Assembly (NCBI RefSeq): GCF_029227915.1
Contig: NC_079881.1
Span: 2,108,001 to 2,172,000, forward strand
Source of the DNA: Hydractinia symbiolongicarpus
Lineage: Eukaryota; Cnidaria; Hydrozoa; Anthoathecata; Hydractiniidae
Direction: 5' to 3'
Length of the DNA stretch: 64,000 bases
A program made the position numbers and the translations under genes. Below the pieces are notes generated by a model that saw only the letters and a list, made by a program, of their open reading frames with translations, searched no databases and was not told where the DNA came from. Shown here one piece after another: positions 47,621 to 59,424 of the stretch; the first letter of the stretch is position 1, and each line of letters opens with the position of its first letter.

Positions 47621-50229
47621 GGCTCACTTATCACATTTATAACGCCACACTCCCAAGTTAGTTCAATTAAGTTCCACAGTCAATCGTTTCACTGTTAAAA
47701 GCAATACAACTTAGAAATATCGGAAGAAAATCACTTAATACATGTTGATACGAATATGAGACGCAACCGTTGTAAATCAAACGGATTGATACCGTTAGAA
47801 AGTCAATGAAATTTAGTTTTTGAAACTGTCGCTTTTTCTTCAGTGCACGATAACGGGTAGGATTGGTCCCCCAGTAAAAAATGACTTTTTTATTTAATTT
47901 TTTTAATAACGTGCTACCACAGCACCCAGTGTAATCGCTTAGTTCCAGCAATCATGTCAAATTAAGAAGAATGATATTTCTTGTAGTCAAACTGGCTTAT
48001 TTATAACATTTATCAGTTCACAGTCCAAAGTTTGTTCATTTAAGTCCCACAGTCAATCGTTTCATTGTTAAAGGCGAAGCAACCTAATAATATCAGAAAA
48101 ATATCGCTAAATACATGTTGATACGAATATGTGACGCAACCGTTGTAACTCAAACGGATTGATACGGCCAAGAAGTCGATGAAATGTAGTTTTTGAGAAT
48201 GTCTCTATTTCTTCAGCGCGAACTAACAGCTTTGATTGGTCCCACAGTAAAAAATGACTTATTTCTCTTAATTTTTTAATAAAGCGCTACCACAGCGCCC
48301 AGTGTAATCGCTGAGTTCTAGCAATCATGTCAAATTAAGAAGAATGTTATTTCTTGTAGTCAAACTGGCTCATTTATCACATTTATAAGGTCAAAGTCCA
48401 AAATCAGTTCTATTAAGTCCCACAGTCAACCGTTTCACTGTTAAAAGCGATGCAACCTAGTATTATCCGAATACTATCGCTAAATACATGTGGGGACGAA
48501 TATGTGACGCAACAGTTGTAACTCAAACGGATTGATACCGTTAGAAATTCAATGAAATGTAGTTTTTGAAACTGTCGCCATTTCTTCAGCGCGCGATAAC
48601 GGCTAGGATTGGTCCCACAGTAAAAAATGACTTTTTTATTTAAATTTTTAAATGAAGTGCTACCACAGCGCCCAGTGTAATCGCTGAGTTCCGGCAATCA
48701 TGTCAAATTAAGAAGAATGTTATTTCTTGGGTCCAGTTGGCTCACTTATCACATTTATAACGCCACACTCCCAAGTTAGTTCAATTAAGTTCCACAGTCA
48801 ATCGTTTCACTGTTAAAAGCAATACAACTTAGAAATATCGGAAGAAAATCACTTAATACATGTTGATACGAATATGAGACGCAACCGTTGTAAATCAAAC
48901 GGATTGATACCGTTAGAAAGTCAATGAAATGTAGTTTTTGAAACTGTCGCTTTTTCTTCAGCGAGCGATAACGGGTAGGATTGGTCGCCCAGTAAAAAAT
49001 GACTTTTTTATTTAAATTTTTTAATAACGTGCTACCACAGCGCCCAGAGTAATCGCTGAGTTCCAGCAATCATGTCAAATTAAGAAGAATGATATTTCTT
49101 GTAGTCAAACTGACTCATTTATCACATTTATAAGGTCAAAGTCCAAAATCAGTTCAATTAAGTCCCACAGTCAAACGTTTCACTGTTTAAAGCGATGCAA
49201 CCTAGTAATATCCAAATACTATCGCTAAATACATGTGGGGACGAATATGTGGCGCAACCGTTTTAACTCAAGCGGATTGATACCGTTAGAAAGTCAATGA
49301 AATTTAGTTTTTGAAACTGTCGCTTTTTCTTCAGTGCGCGATAACGGGTAGGATTGGTCCCCCAGTAAAAAATGACTTTTTTATTTAATTTTTTTAATAA
49401 CGTGCTACCACAGCTCCCAGTGTAATCGCTGAGTTCCAGCAATCATGTCAAATTAAGAAGAATGATATTTCTTGTAGTCAAACTGGCTTATTTATAACAT
49501 TTATCAGTTCACAGTCCAAAGTATGTTCATTTAAGTCCCACAGTCAATCGTTTTATTGTTAAAGGCGAAGCAACCTAATAATATCAGAAAAATATCGCTA
49601 AATACATGTTGATACGAATATGTGACGCAACCGTTGTAACTCAAACGGATTGATACGGCCAAGAAGTCGATGAAATGTAGTTTTTGAGAATGTCTCTATT
49701 TCTTCAGCGCGAACTAACAGCTTTGATTGGTCCCACAGTAAAAAATGACTTATTTCTCTTAATTTTTTAATAAAGCGCTACCGCAGCGCCCAGTGTAATC
49801 GCTGAGTCTCAGCAATCATGTCAAATTAAAAAGATTATTATTTCTTGTAGTCAAACTGGCTCATTTATCACATTTATAAGGTCAAAGTCCAAAATCAGTT
49901 CTATTAAGTCCCACAGTCAACCGTTTCACTGTTAAAAGCGATGCAACCTAGTATTATCCGAATACTATCGCTAAATACATGTGGGGACGAATATGTGACG
50001 CAACAGTTGTAACTCAAACGGATTGATACCGTTAGAAATTCAATGAAAAGTAGTTTTTGAAACTGTCGCTATTTCTTCAGCGCGCGATAACGCCTAGGAT
50101 TGGTCCCACAGTAAAAAATGACTTTTTTATTTAAATTTTTAAATGAAGTGCTACCACAGCGCCCAGTGTAATCGCTGAGTTCCGGCAATCATGTCAAATT
50201 AAGAAGAATGTTATTTCTTGGGTCCAGTT
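47621..50229 (+). repeat. Contracted and full four-monomer units
   Basis: The monomer at 47621 begins as F and ends as G ('aatttagttttt', 'ttcagtgcacgataac'), so one F-G pair has become a single hybrid and this unit has three monomers (47249 E, 47621 F/G, 47994 H; 48367 to 47249 is 1,118 bp). A normal unit follows: E 48367, F 48739, G 49112, H 49485. The E monomer at 49858 starts the next unit. Both F copies here share 'gttgatacgaatatgag'. Confidence 0.88.
48657..48671 (+). repeat. Short hairpin, F/E-subtype version
   Basis: GTGCT (48657-48661) faces AGCGC (48667-48671) around ACCAC, giving four Watson-Crick pairs and one G-T pair. It is the domain 3 form of the hairpin. Confidence 0.6.
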
Positions 50230-52092
50230 GGCTCACTTATCACATTTATAACGTCACACTCCCAAGTTAGTTCAATTAAGTTCCACAGTCAATCGTTTCA
50301 CTGTTAAAAGCAATACAACTTAGAAATATCGGAAGAAAATCACTTAATACATGTTGGTACGAATATGTGACGCAACCGTTGTAACTCAAACGGATTGATA
50401 CCGTTAGAAAGTCAATGAAATGCAGTTTTTGAAACTGTCGCTTTTTCTTCTGCGCGAACTAACAGCTTTGATTGGTCCCACAGTAAAAAATAACTTATTT
50501 CTCTTAATTTTTTAATAAAGCGCTACCACAGCGCCCAGTGTAATCGCTGAGTTCCAGCAATCATGTCAAATTAAGAAGAATGTTATTTCTTGGGTCCAGT
50601 TGGCTCACTTATCACATTTATAACGTCACACTCCCAAGTTAGTTCAATTAAGTTCCACAGTCAATCTTTTCACTGTTAAAAGAAATACAACTTAGAAATA
50701 TCGGAGGAAAATTACTTAATACATGTTGGTACGAATATGTGACGCAACCGTTGTAACTCAAACGGATTGATACCGTTAGAAAGTCAATGAAATGTAGTTT
50801 TTGAAACTGTCGCTTTTTCTTCAGCGAGCGATAACGGGTAGGATTGGTCCCCCAGTAAAAAATGACTTTTTTATTTAAATTTTTTAATAACGTGCTACCA
50901 CAGCGCCCAGTGTAATCGCTGAGTTCCAGCAATCATGTCAAATTAAGAAGAATGATATTTCTTGTAGTCAAACTGACTCATTTATCACATTTATAAGGTC
51001 AAAGTCCTAAATCAGTTCAATTAAGTCCCACAGTCAAACGTTTCACTGTTTAAAGCGATGCAACCTAGTAATATCCAAATACTATCGCTAAATACATGTG
51101 GGGACGAATATGTGGCGCAACCGTTTTAACTCAAGCGGATTGATACCGTTAGAAAGACAATGAAATTTAGTTTTTGAAACTGTCGCTTTTTCTTCAGTGC
51201 GCGATAACGGGTAGGATTGGTCCCCCAGTAAAAAATGACTTTTTTATTTAATTTTTTTAATAACGTGCTACCACAGCACCCAGTGTAATCGCTGAGTTCC
51301 AGCAATCATGTCAAATTAAGAAGAATGATATTTCTTGTAGTCAAACTGGCTTATTTATAACATTTATCAGTTCACAGTCCAAAGTTTGTTCATTTAAGTC
51401 CCACAGTCAATCGTTTCATTGTTAAAGGCGAAGCAACCTAATAATATCAGAAAAATATCGCTAAATATATGTTGATACGAATATGTGACGCAACCGTTGT
51501 AACTCAAACGGATTGATACGGCCAAGAAGTCGATGAAATGTAGTTTTTGAGAATGTCTCTATTTCTTCAGCGCGAACTAACAGCTTTGATTGGTCCCACA
51601 GTAAAAAATGACTTATTTCTCTTAATTTTTTAATAAAGCGCTACCACAGCGCCCAGTGTAATCGCTGAGTTCTAGCAATCATGTCAAATTAAGAAGAATG
51701 TTATTTCTTGTAGTCAAACTGGCTCATTTATCACATTTATAAGGTCAAAGTCCAAAATCAGTTCTATTAAGTCCCACAGTCAACCGTTTCACTGTTAAAA
51801 GCGATGCAACCTAGTATTATCCGAATACTATCGCTAAATACATGTGGGGACGAATATGTGACGCAACAGTTGTAACTCAAACGGATTGATACCGTTAGAA
51901 ATTCAATGAAATGTAGTTTTTGAAACTGTCGCCATTTCTTCAGCGCGCGATAACGGCTAGGATTGGTCCCACAGTAAAAAATGACTTTTTTATTTAAATT
52001 TTTAAATGAAGTGCTACCACAGCGCCCAGTGTAATCGCTGAGTTCCGGCAATCATGTCAAATTAAGAAGAATGTTATTTCTTGGGTCCAGTT
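50230..52092 (+). repeat. F/H hybrid followed by F-G-H-E
   Basis: The monomer at 50230 is F on its left and H on its right, switching near 'cttctgcgcgaactaac' at about 50447. It is followed by F (50602, with 'aaaagaaatac' and 'aaaattac'), G (50975), H (51348) and E (51721). The F/H then F order recurs at 61780-62152, 11,550 bp to the right, with the same private marks. Confidence 0.83.
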
Positions 52093-53955
52093 GGCTCACT
52101 TATCACATTTATAACGTCACACTCCCAAGTTAGTTCAATTAAGTTCCACAGTCAATCGTTTCACTGTTAAAAGCAATACAACTTAGAAATATCGGAAGAA
52201 AATCACTTAATACATGTTGGTACGAATAAGTGACGCAACTGTTGTAAATCAAACGGATTGATACCGTTAGAAAGTCAATGAAATGTAGTTTTTGAAACTG
52301 TCGCTTTTTCTTCAGCGAGCGATAACGGGTAGGATTGGTCCCCCAGTAAAAAATGACTTTTTTATTTAAATTTTTTAATAACGTGCTACCACAGCGCCCA
52401 GTGTAATCGCTTAGTTCCAGCAATCATGTCAAATTAAGAAGAATGATATTTCTTGTAGTCAAACTGACTCATTTATCACATTTATAAGGTCAAAGTCCAA
52501 AATCAGTTCTATTAAGTCCCACAGTCAACCGTTTCACTGTTAAAAGCGATGCAACCTAGTATTATCCGAATACTATCGCTAAATACATGTGGGGACGAAT
52601 ATGTGACGCCACAGTTGTAACTCAAACGGATTGATACCGTTAGAAATTCAATGAAATGTAGTTTTTGAAACTGTCGCCATTTCTTCAGCGCGCGATAACG
52701 GCTAGGATTGGTCCCACAGTAAAAAATGACTTTTTTATTTAAATTTTTAAATGAAGTGCTACCACAGCGCCCAGTGTAATCGCTGAGTTCCGGCAATCAT
52801 GTCAAATTAAGAAGAATGTTATTTCTTGGGTCCAGTTGGCTCACTTATCACATTTATAACGTCACACTCCCAAGTTAGTTCAATTAAGTTCCACAGTCAA
52901 TCGTTTCACTGTTAAAAGCAATACAACTTAGAAATATCGGAAGAAAATCACTTAATACATGTTGGTACGAATATGTGACGCAACCGTTGTAAATCAAACG
53001 GATTGATACCGTTAGAAAGTCAATGAAATGTAGTTTTTGAAACTGTCGCTTTTTCTTCAGCGAGCGATAACGGGTAGGATTGGTCCCCCAGTAAAAAATG
53101 ACTTTTTTATTTAAATTTTTTAATAACGTGCTACCACAGCGCCCAGTGTAATCGCTTAGTTCCAGCAATCATGTCAAATTAAGAAGAATGATATTTCTTG
53201 TAGTCAAACTGACTCATTTATCACATTTATAAGGTCAAAGTCCAAAATCAGTTCTATTAAGTCCCACAGTCAACCGTTTCACTGTTAAAAGCGATGCAAC
53301 CTAGTATTATCCGAATACTATCGCTAAATACATGTGGGGACGAATATGTGACGCAACAGTTGTAACTCAAACGGATTGATACCGTTAGAAATTCAATGAA
53401 ATGTAGTTTTTGAAACTGTCGCCATTTCTTCAGCGCGCGATAACGGCTAGGATTGGTCCCACAGTAAAAAATGACTTTTTTATTTAAATTTTTAAATGAA
53501 GTGCTACCACAGCGCCCAGTGTAATCGCTGAGTTCCGGCAATCATGTCAAATTAAGAAGAATGTTATTTCTTGGGTCCAGTTGGCTCACTTATCACATTT
53601 ATAACGTCACACTCCCAAGTTAGTTCAATTAAGTTCCACAGTCAATCGTTTCACTGTTAAAAGCAATACAACTTAGAAATATCGGAAGAAAATCACTTAA
53701 TACATGTTGGTACGAATATGTGACGCAACCGTTGTAAATCAAACGGATTGATACCGTTAGAAAATCAATGAAATGTAGTTTTTGAAACTGTCGCTTTTTC
53801 TTCAGCGAGCGATAACGGGTAGGATTGGTCCCCCAGTAAAAAATGACTTTTTTATTTAAATTTTTTAATAACGTGCTACCACAGCGCCCAGTGTAATCGC
53901 TTAGTTCCAGCAATCATGTCAAATTAAGAAGAATGATATTTCTTGTAGTCAAACT
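52093..53955 (+). repeat. Two-monomer HOR of 745 bp (F plus G/E hybrid)
   Basis: Anchors F 52093, G/E 52466, F 52838, G/E 53211 and F 53583 give exact 745-bp spacing between F copies. The G/E monomers open with the G mark 'aaactgactcattt' and switch within 40 bp to E ('cagttctattaag'). The four-monomer HOR has thus collapsed here to a dimer lacking H and most of G, and then been tandemly copied. A private base ('gacgccacagttg' near 52607) marks the first hybrid. Confidence 0.9.
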
Positions 53956-56900
53956 GACTCATTTATCACATTTATAAGGTCAAAGTCCAAAATCAGTTCA
54001 ATTAAGTCCCACAGTCAAACGTTTCACTGTTTAAAGCGATGCAACCTAGTAATATCCAAATACTATCGCTAAATACATGTGGGGACGAATATGTGGCGCA
54101 ACCGTTTTAACTCAAGCGGATTGATACCGTTAAAAAGTCAATGAAATTTAGTTTTTGAAACTGTCGCTTTTTCTTCAGTGCGCGATAACGGGTAGGATTG
54201 GTCCCCCAGTAAAAAATGACTTTTTTATTTAATTTTTTTAATAACGTGCTACCACAGCTCCCAGTGTAATCGCTGAGTTCCAGCAATCATGTCAAATTAA
54301 GAAGAATGATATTTCTTGTAGTCAAACTGGCTTATTTATAACATTTATCAGTTCACAGTCCAAAGTCTGTTCATTTAAGTCCCACAGTCAATCGTTTCAT
54401 TGTTAAAGGCGAAGCAACCTAATAATATCAGAAAAATATCGCTAAATACATGTTGATACGAATATGTGACGCAACCGTTGTAACTCAAACGGATTGATAC
54501 GGCCAAGAAGTCGATGAAATGTAGTTTTTGAGAATGTCTCTATTTCTTCAGCGCGAACTAACAGCTTTGATTGGTCCCACAGTAAAAAATGACTTATTTG
54601 TCTTAATTTTTTAATAAAGCGCTACCACAGCGCCCAGTGTAATCGCTGAGTCTCAGCAATCATGTCAAATTAAGAAGAATATTATTTCTTGTAGTCAAAC
54701 TGGCTCATTTATCACATTTATAAGGTCAAAGTCCAAAATCAGTTCTATTAAGTCCCACAGTCAACCGTTTCACTGTTAAAAGCGATGCAACCTAGTATTA
54801 TCCGAATACTATCGCTAAATACATGTGGGGACGAATATGTGACGCAACAGTTGTAACTCAAACGGATTGATACCGTTAGAAATTCAATGAAAAGTAGTTT
54901 TTGAAACTGTCGCTATTTCTTCAGCGCGCGATAACGGCTAGGATTGGTCCCACAGTAAAAAATGACTTTTTTATTTAAATTTTTAAATGAAGTGCTACCA
55001 CAGCGCCCAGTGTAATCGCTGAGTTCCGGCAATCATGTCAAATTAAGAAGAATGTTATTTCTTGGGTCCAGTTGGCTCACTTATCACATTTACAACGTCA
55101 CACTCCCAAGTTAGTTCAATTAATTTCCACAGTCAATCGTTTCACTGTTAAAAGCAATACAACTTAGAAATATCGGAAGAAAATCACTTAATACATGTTG
55201 GTACGAATATGTGACGCAACCGTTGTAACTCAAACGGATTGATACCGTTAGAAAGTCAATGAAATGTAGTTTTTGAAACTGTGGCTTTTTCTTCAGCGAG
55301 CGATAACGGGTAGGATTGGTCCCCCAGTAAAAAATGACTTTTTTTATTTAAATTTTTTAATAACGTGCTACCACAGCGCCCAGTGTAATCGCTGAGTTCC
55401 AGCAATCATGTCAAATTAAGAAGAATGATATTTCTTGTAATCAAACTGGCTTATTTATAACATTTATCAGGTCACAGTCCAAAGTTTGTTCATTTAAGTC
55501 CCACAGTCAATCGTTTCATTGTTAAAGGCGAAGCAACCTAGTAATATCAGAAAAATATCGCTAAATACATGTTGATACGAATATGTGACGCAACCGTTGT
55601 AACTCAAACGGATTGATGCGGCCAAGAAGTCGATGAAATGTAGTTTTTGAGAAGGTCTTTATTTCTTCAGCGCGAACTAACAGCTATGATTGGTCCCACA
55701 GTAAAAAATTACTTATTTCTCTTAATTTTTTAATGAAGCGCTACCACAGCGCCCAGTGTAATCGCTGAGTTCCAGCAATCATGTCAAATTAAGAAGAATG
55801 ATATTTCTTGTAGTCAAACTGGCTTATTTATAACATTTATCAGGTCACAGTCCAAAGTTTGTTCATTTAAGTCCCACAGTCAATCGTTTCATTGTTAAAG
55901 GCGAAGCAACCTAATAATATCAGAAAAATATCGCTAAATACATGTTGATACGAATATGTGACGCAACCGTTGTAACTCAAACGGATTGATACGGCCAAGA
56001 AGTCGATGAAATGTAGTTTTTGAGAATGTCTCTATTTCTTCAGCGCGCGATAACGGCTAGGATTGGTCCCACAGTAAAAAATGACTTTTTTATTTAAATT
56101 TTTAAATGAAGTGCTACCACAGCGCCTAGTGTAATCGCTGAGTTCCGGCAATCATGTCAAATTAAGAAGATTGTTATTTCTTGGGTCCAGTTGGCTCACT
56201 TATCACATTTATAACGTCACACTCCCAAGTTAGTTCAATTAAGTTCCACAGTCAATCGTTTCACTGTTAAAAGCAATACAACTTAGAAATATCGGAAGAA
56301 AATCACTTAATACATGTTGGTACGAATATGTGACGCAACCGTTGTAACTCAAACGGATTGATACCGTTAGAAAGTCAATGAAATGTAGTTTTTGAAACTG
56401 TCGCTTTTTCTTCAGCGCGAACTAACAGCTTTGATTGGTCCCACAGTAAAAAATGACTTATTTCTCTTAATTTTTTAATAAAGCGCTACCACAGCGCCCA
56501 GTGTAATCGCTGAGTTCCAGCAATCATGTCAAATTAAGAAGAATGTTATTTCTTGGGTCCAGTTGGATCACTTATCACATTTATAACGACACACTCCCAA
56601 GTTAGTGCAATTAAGTTCCACAGTCAATCGTTTCACTGTTAAAAGCAATTCAACTTAGAAATATCGGAAGAAAATTACTTAATACATGTTGGTACGAATA
56701 TGTGACGCAACCGTTGTAACTCAAACGGATTGATACCGTTAGAAAGTCAATGAAATGTAGTTTTTGAAACTGTCGCTTTTTCTTCAGCGAGCGATAACAG
56801 GTAGGATTGGTCCCCCAGTAAAAAATGACTTTTTTATTTAAATTTTTTAATAACGTGCTACCACAGCGCCCAGTGTAATCGCTGAGTTCCAGCAATCATG

Positions 56901-57189
56901 TCAAAATAAGAAGAATGATATTTCTTGTAGTCAAACTGGCTTATTTATAACATTTATCAGTTCACAGTCCAAAGTTTGTTCATTTAAGTCCCACAGTCAA
57001 TCGTTTCATTGTTAAAGGCGAAGCAACCTAATAATATCAGAAAAATATCGCTAAATACATGTTGATACGAATATGTGACGCAACCGTTGTAACTCAAACG
57101 GATTGATACGGCCAAGAAAACGATGAAATGTAGTTTTTGAGAATGTCTCTATTTCTTCAGCGCGAACTAACAGCTTTGATTGGTCCCAC
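53956..57189 (+). repeat. Rearranged E/F/G/H monomers
   Basis: Order is G 53956, H 54329, E 54702, F 55074, H 55448, H 55821, F/H 56193, F' 56565 (opens 'ccagttggatcactt') and H 56938. The monomers at 55448, 55821 and 56193 correspond to 62526, 62899 and 63271 at an offset of 7,078 bp, sharing 'gagaaggtctttattt' and 'cagctatgattgg'. No regular HOR is visible here. Confidence 0.8.
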
Positions 57190-59424
57190 AGTAAAAAATG
57201 ACTTATTTCTCTTAATTTTTTGATAAAGCGCTACCACAGCGCCCAGTGTAATCGCTGAGTCTCAGCAATCATGTCAAATTAAGAAGAATACTATTTCTTG
57301 TAGTTAAACTGGCTCATTTATCACATTTATAAGGTCAAAGTCCAAAATCAGTTCTATTAAGTCCCACAGTCAACCGTTTCACTGTTAAAAGCGATGCAAC
57401 CTAGTATTATCCGAATACTATCGCTAAATACATGTGGGGACGAATATGTGACGCAACAGTTGTAACTCAAACGGATTGATACCGTTAGAAATTCAATGAA
57501 AAGTAGTTTTTGAAACTGTTGCTATTTCTTCAGCGCGCGATAACGGCTAGGATTGGTCCAACAGTAAAAAATGACTTTTTTATTTAAATTTTTAAATGAA
57601 GTGCTACCACAGCGCCCAGTGTAATCGCTGAGTTCCGGCAATCATGTCAAATTAAGAAGAATGTTATTTCTTGGGTCCAGTTGGCTCACTGATCACATTT
57701 ATAACGTCACACTCCCAAGTTAGTTCAATTAAGTTCCACAGTCAATCGTTTCACTGTTAAAAGCAATACAACTTAGAAATATCGAAAGAAAATTACTTAA
57801 TACATGTTGGTACGAATATGTGACGCAACCGTTGTAACTCAAACGGATTGATACCGTTAGAAAGTCACTGAAATGTAGTTTTTGAAACTGTCGCTTTTTC
57901 TTCTGCGCGAACTAACAGCTTTGATTGGTCCCACAGTAAAAAATAACTTATTTCTCTTAATTTTTTAATAAAGCGCTACCACAGCGCCCAGTGTAATCGC
58001 TGAGTTCCAGCAATCATGTCAAATTAAGAAGAATGTTATTTCTTGGGTCCAGTTGGCTCACTTATCACATTTATAACGTCACACTCCCAAGTTAGTTCAA
58101 TTAAGTTCCACAGTCAATCGTTTCACTGTTAAAAGAAATACAACTTAGAAATATCGGAAGAAAATTACTTAATACATGTTGGTACGAATATGTGACGCAA
58201 CCGTTGTAACTCAAACGGATTGATCCCGTTAGAAAGTCAATGAAATGTAGTTTTTGAAACTGTCGCTTTTTCTTCAGCGCGAACTAACAGCTTTGATTGG
58301 TCCCACAGTAAAAAATGACTTATTTCTCTTAATTTTTTAATAAAGCGCTACCACAGCGCCCAGTGTAATCGCTGAGTTCCAGCAATCATGTCAAATTAAG
58401 AAGAATGTTATTTCTTGGGTCCAGTTGGATCACTTATCACATTTATAACGACACACTCCCAAGTTAGTGCAATTAAGTTCCACAGTCAATCGTTTCACTG
58501 TTAAAAGCAATACAACTTAGAAATATCGGAAGAAAATTACTTAATACATGTTGGTACGAGTATGTGACGCAACCGTTGTAACTCAAACGGATTGATACCG
58601 TTAGAAAGTCAATGAAATGTAGTTTTTGAAACTGTCGCTTTTTCTTCAGCGAGCGATAACAGGTAGGATTGGTCCCCCAGTAAAAAATGACTTTTTTATT
58701 TAAATTTTTTAATAACGTGCTACCACAGCGCCCAGTGTAATCGCTGAGTTCCAGCAATCATGTCAAAATAAGAAGAATGATATTTCTTGTAGTCAAACTG
58801 GCTTATTTATAACATTTATCAGTTCACAGTCCAAAGTTTGTTCATTTAAGTCCCACAGTCAATCGTTTCATTGTTAAAGGCGAAGCAACCTAATAATATC
58901 AGAAAAATATCGCTAAATACATGTTGATACGAATATGTGACGCAACCGTTGTAACTCAAACGGATTGATACGGCCAAGAAGTCGATGAAATGTAGTTTTT
59001 GAGAATGTCTCTATTTCTTCAGCGCAAACTAACAGCTTTGATTGGTCCCACAGTAAAAAATGACTTATTTCTCTTAATTTTTTAATAAAGCGCTACCACA
59101 GCGCCCAGTGTAATCGCTGAGTCTCAGCAATCATGTCAAATTAAGAAGAATACTATTTCTTGTAGTTAAACTGGCTCATTTATCACATTTATAAGGTCAA
59201 AGTCCAAAATCAGTTCTATTAAGTCCCACAGTCAACCGTTTCACTGTTAAAAGCGATGCAACCTAGTATTATCCGAATACTATCGCTAAATACATGTGGG
59301 GACGAATATGTGACGCAACAGTTGTAACTCAAACGGATTGATACCGTTAGAAATTCAATGAAAAGTAGTTTTTGAAACTGTCGCTATTTCTTCAGCGCGC
59401 GATAACGGCTAGGATTGGTCCCAC
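57190..59424 (+). repeat. 2,235-bp tandem duplication, copy 1 (six monomers)
   Basis: Anchors E 57311, F/H 57683, F/H 58055, F' 58427, H 58800 and E 59173 recur 2,235 bp later. Rare marks present in both copies include 'ggtccaacag' (57555, 59790), 'atatcgaaag' (57780, 60015), 'gatcccgtt' (58223, 60458), 'gtacgagtatg' (58553, 60788) and 'tagttaaactgg'. The right joint is in the last E monomer, between 'ggctaggattgg' (E) and 'cttatttctc' (H), at about 59413-59438. Confidence 0.92.
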
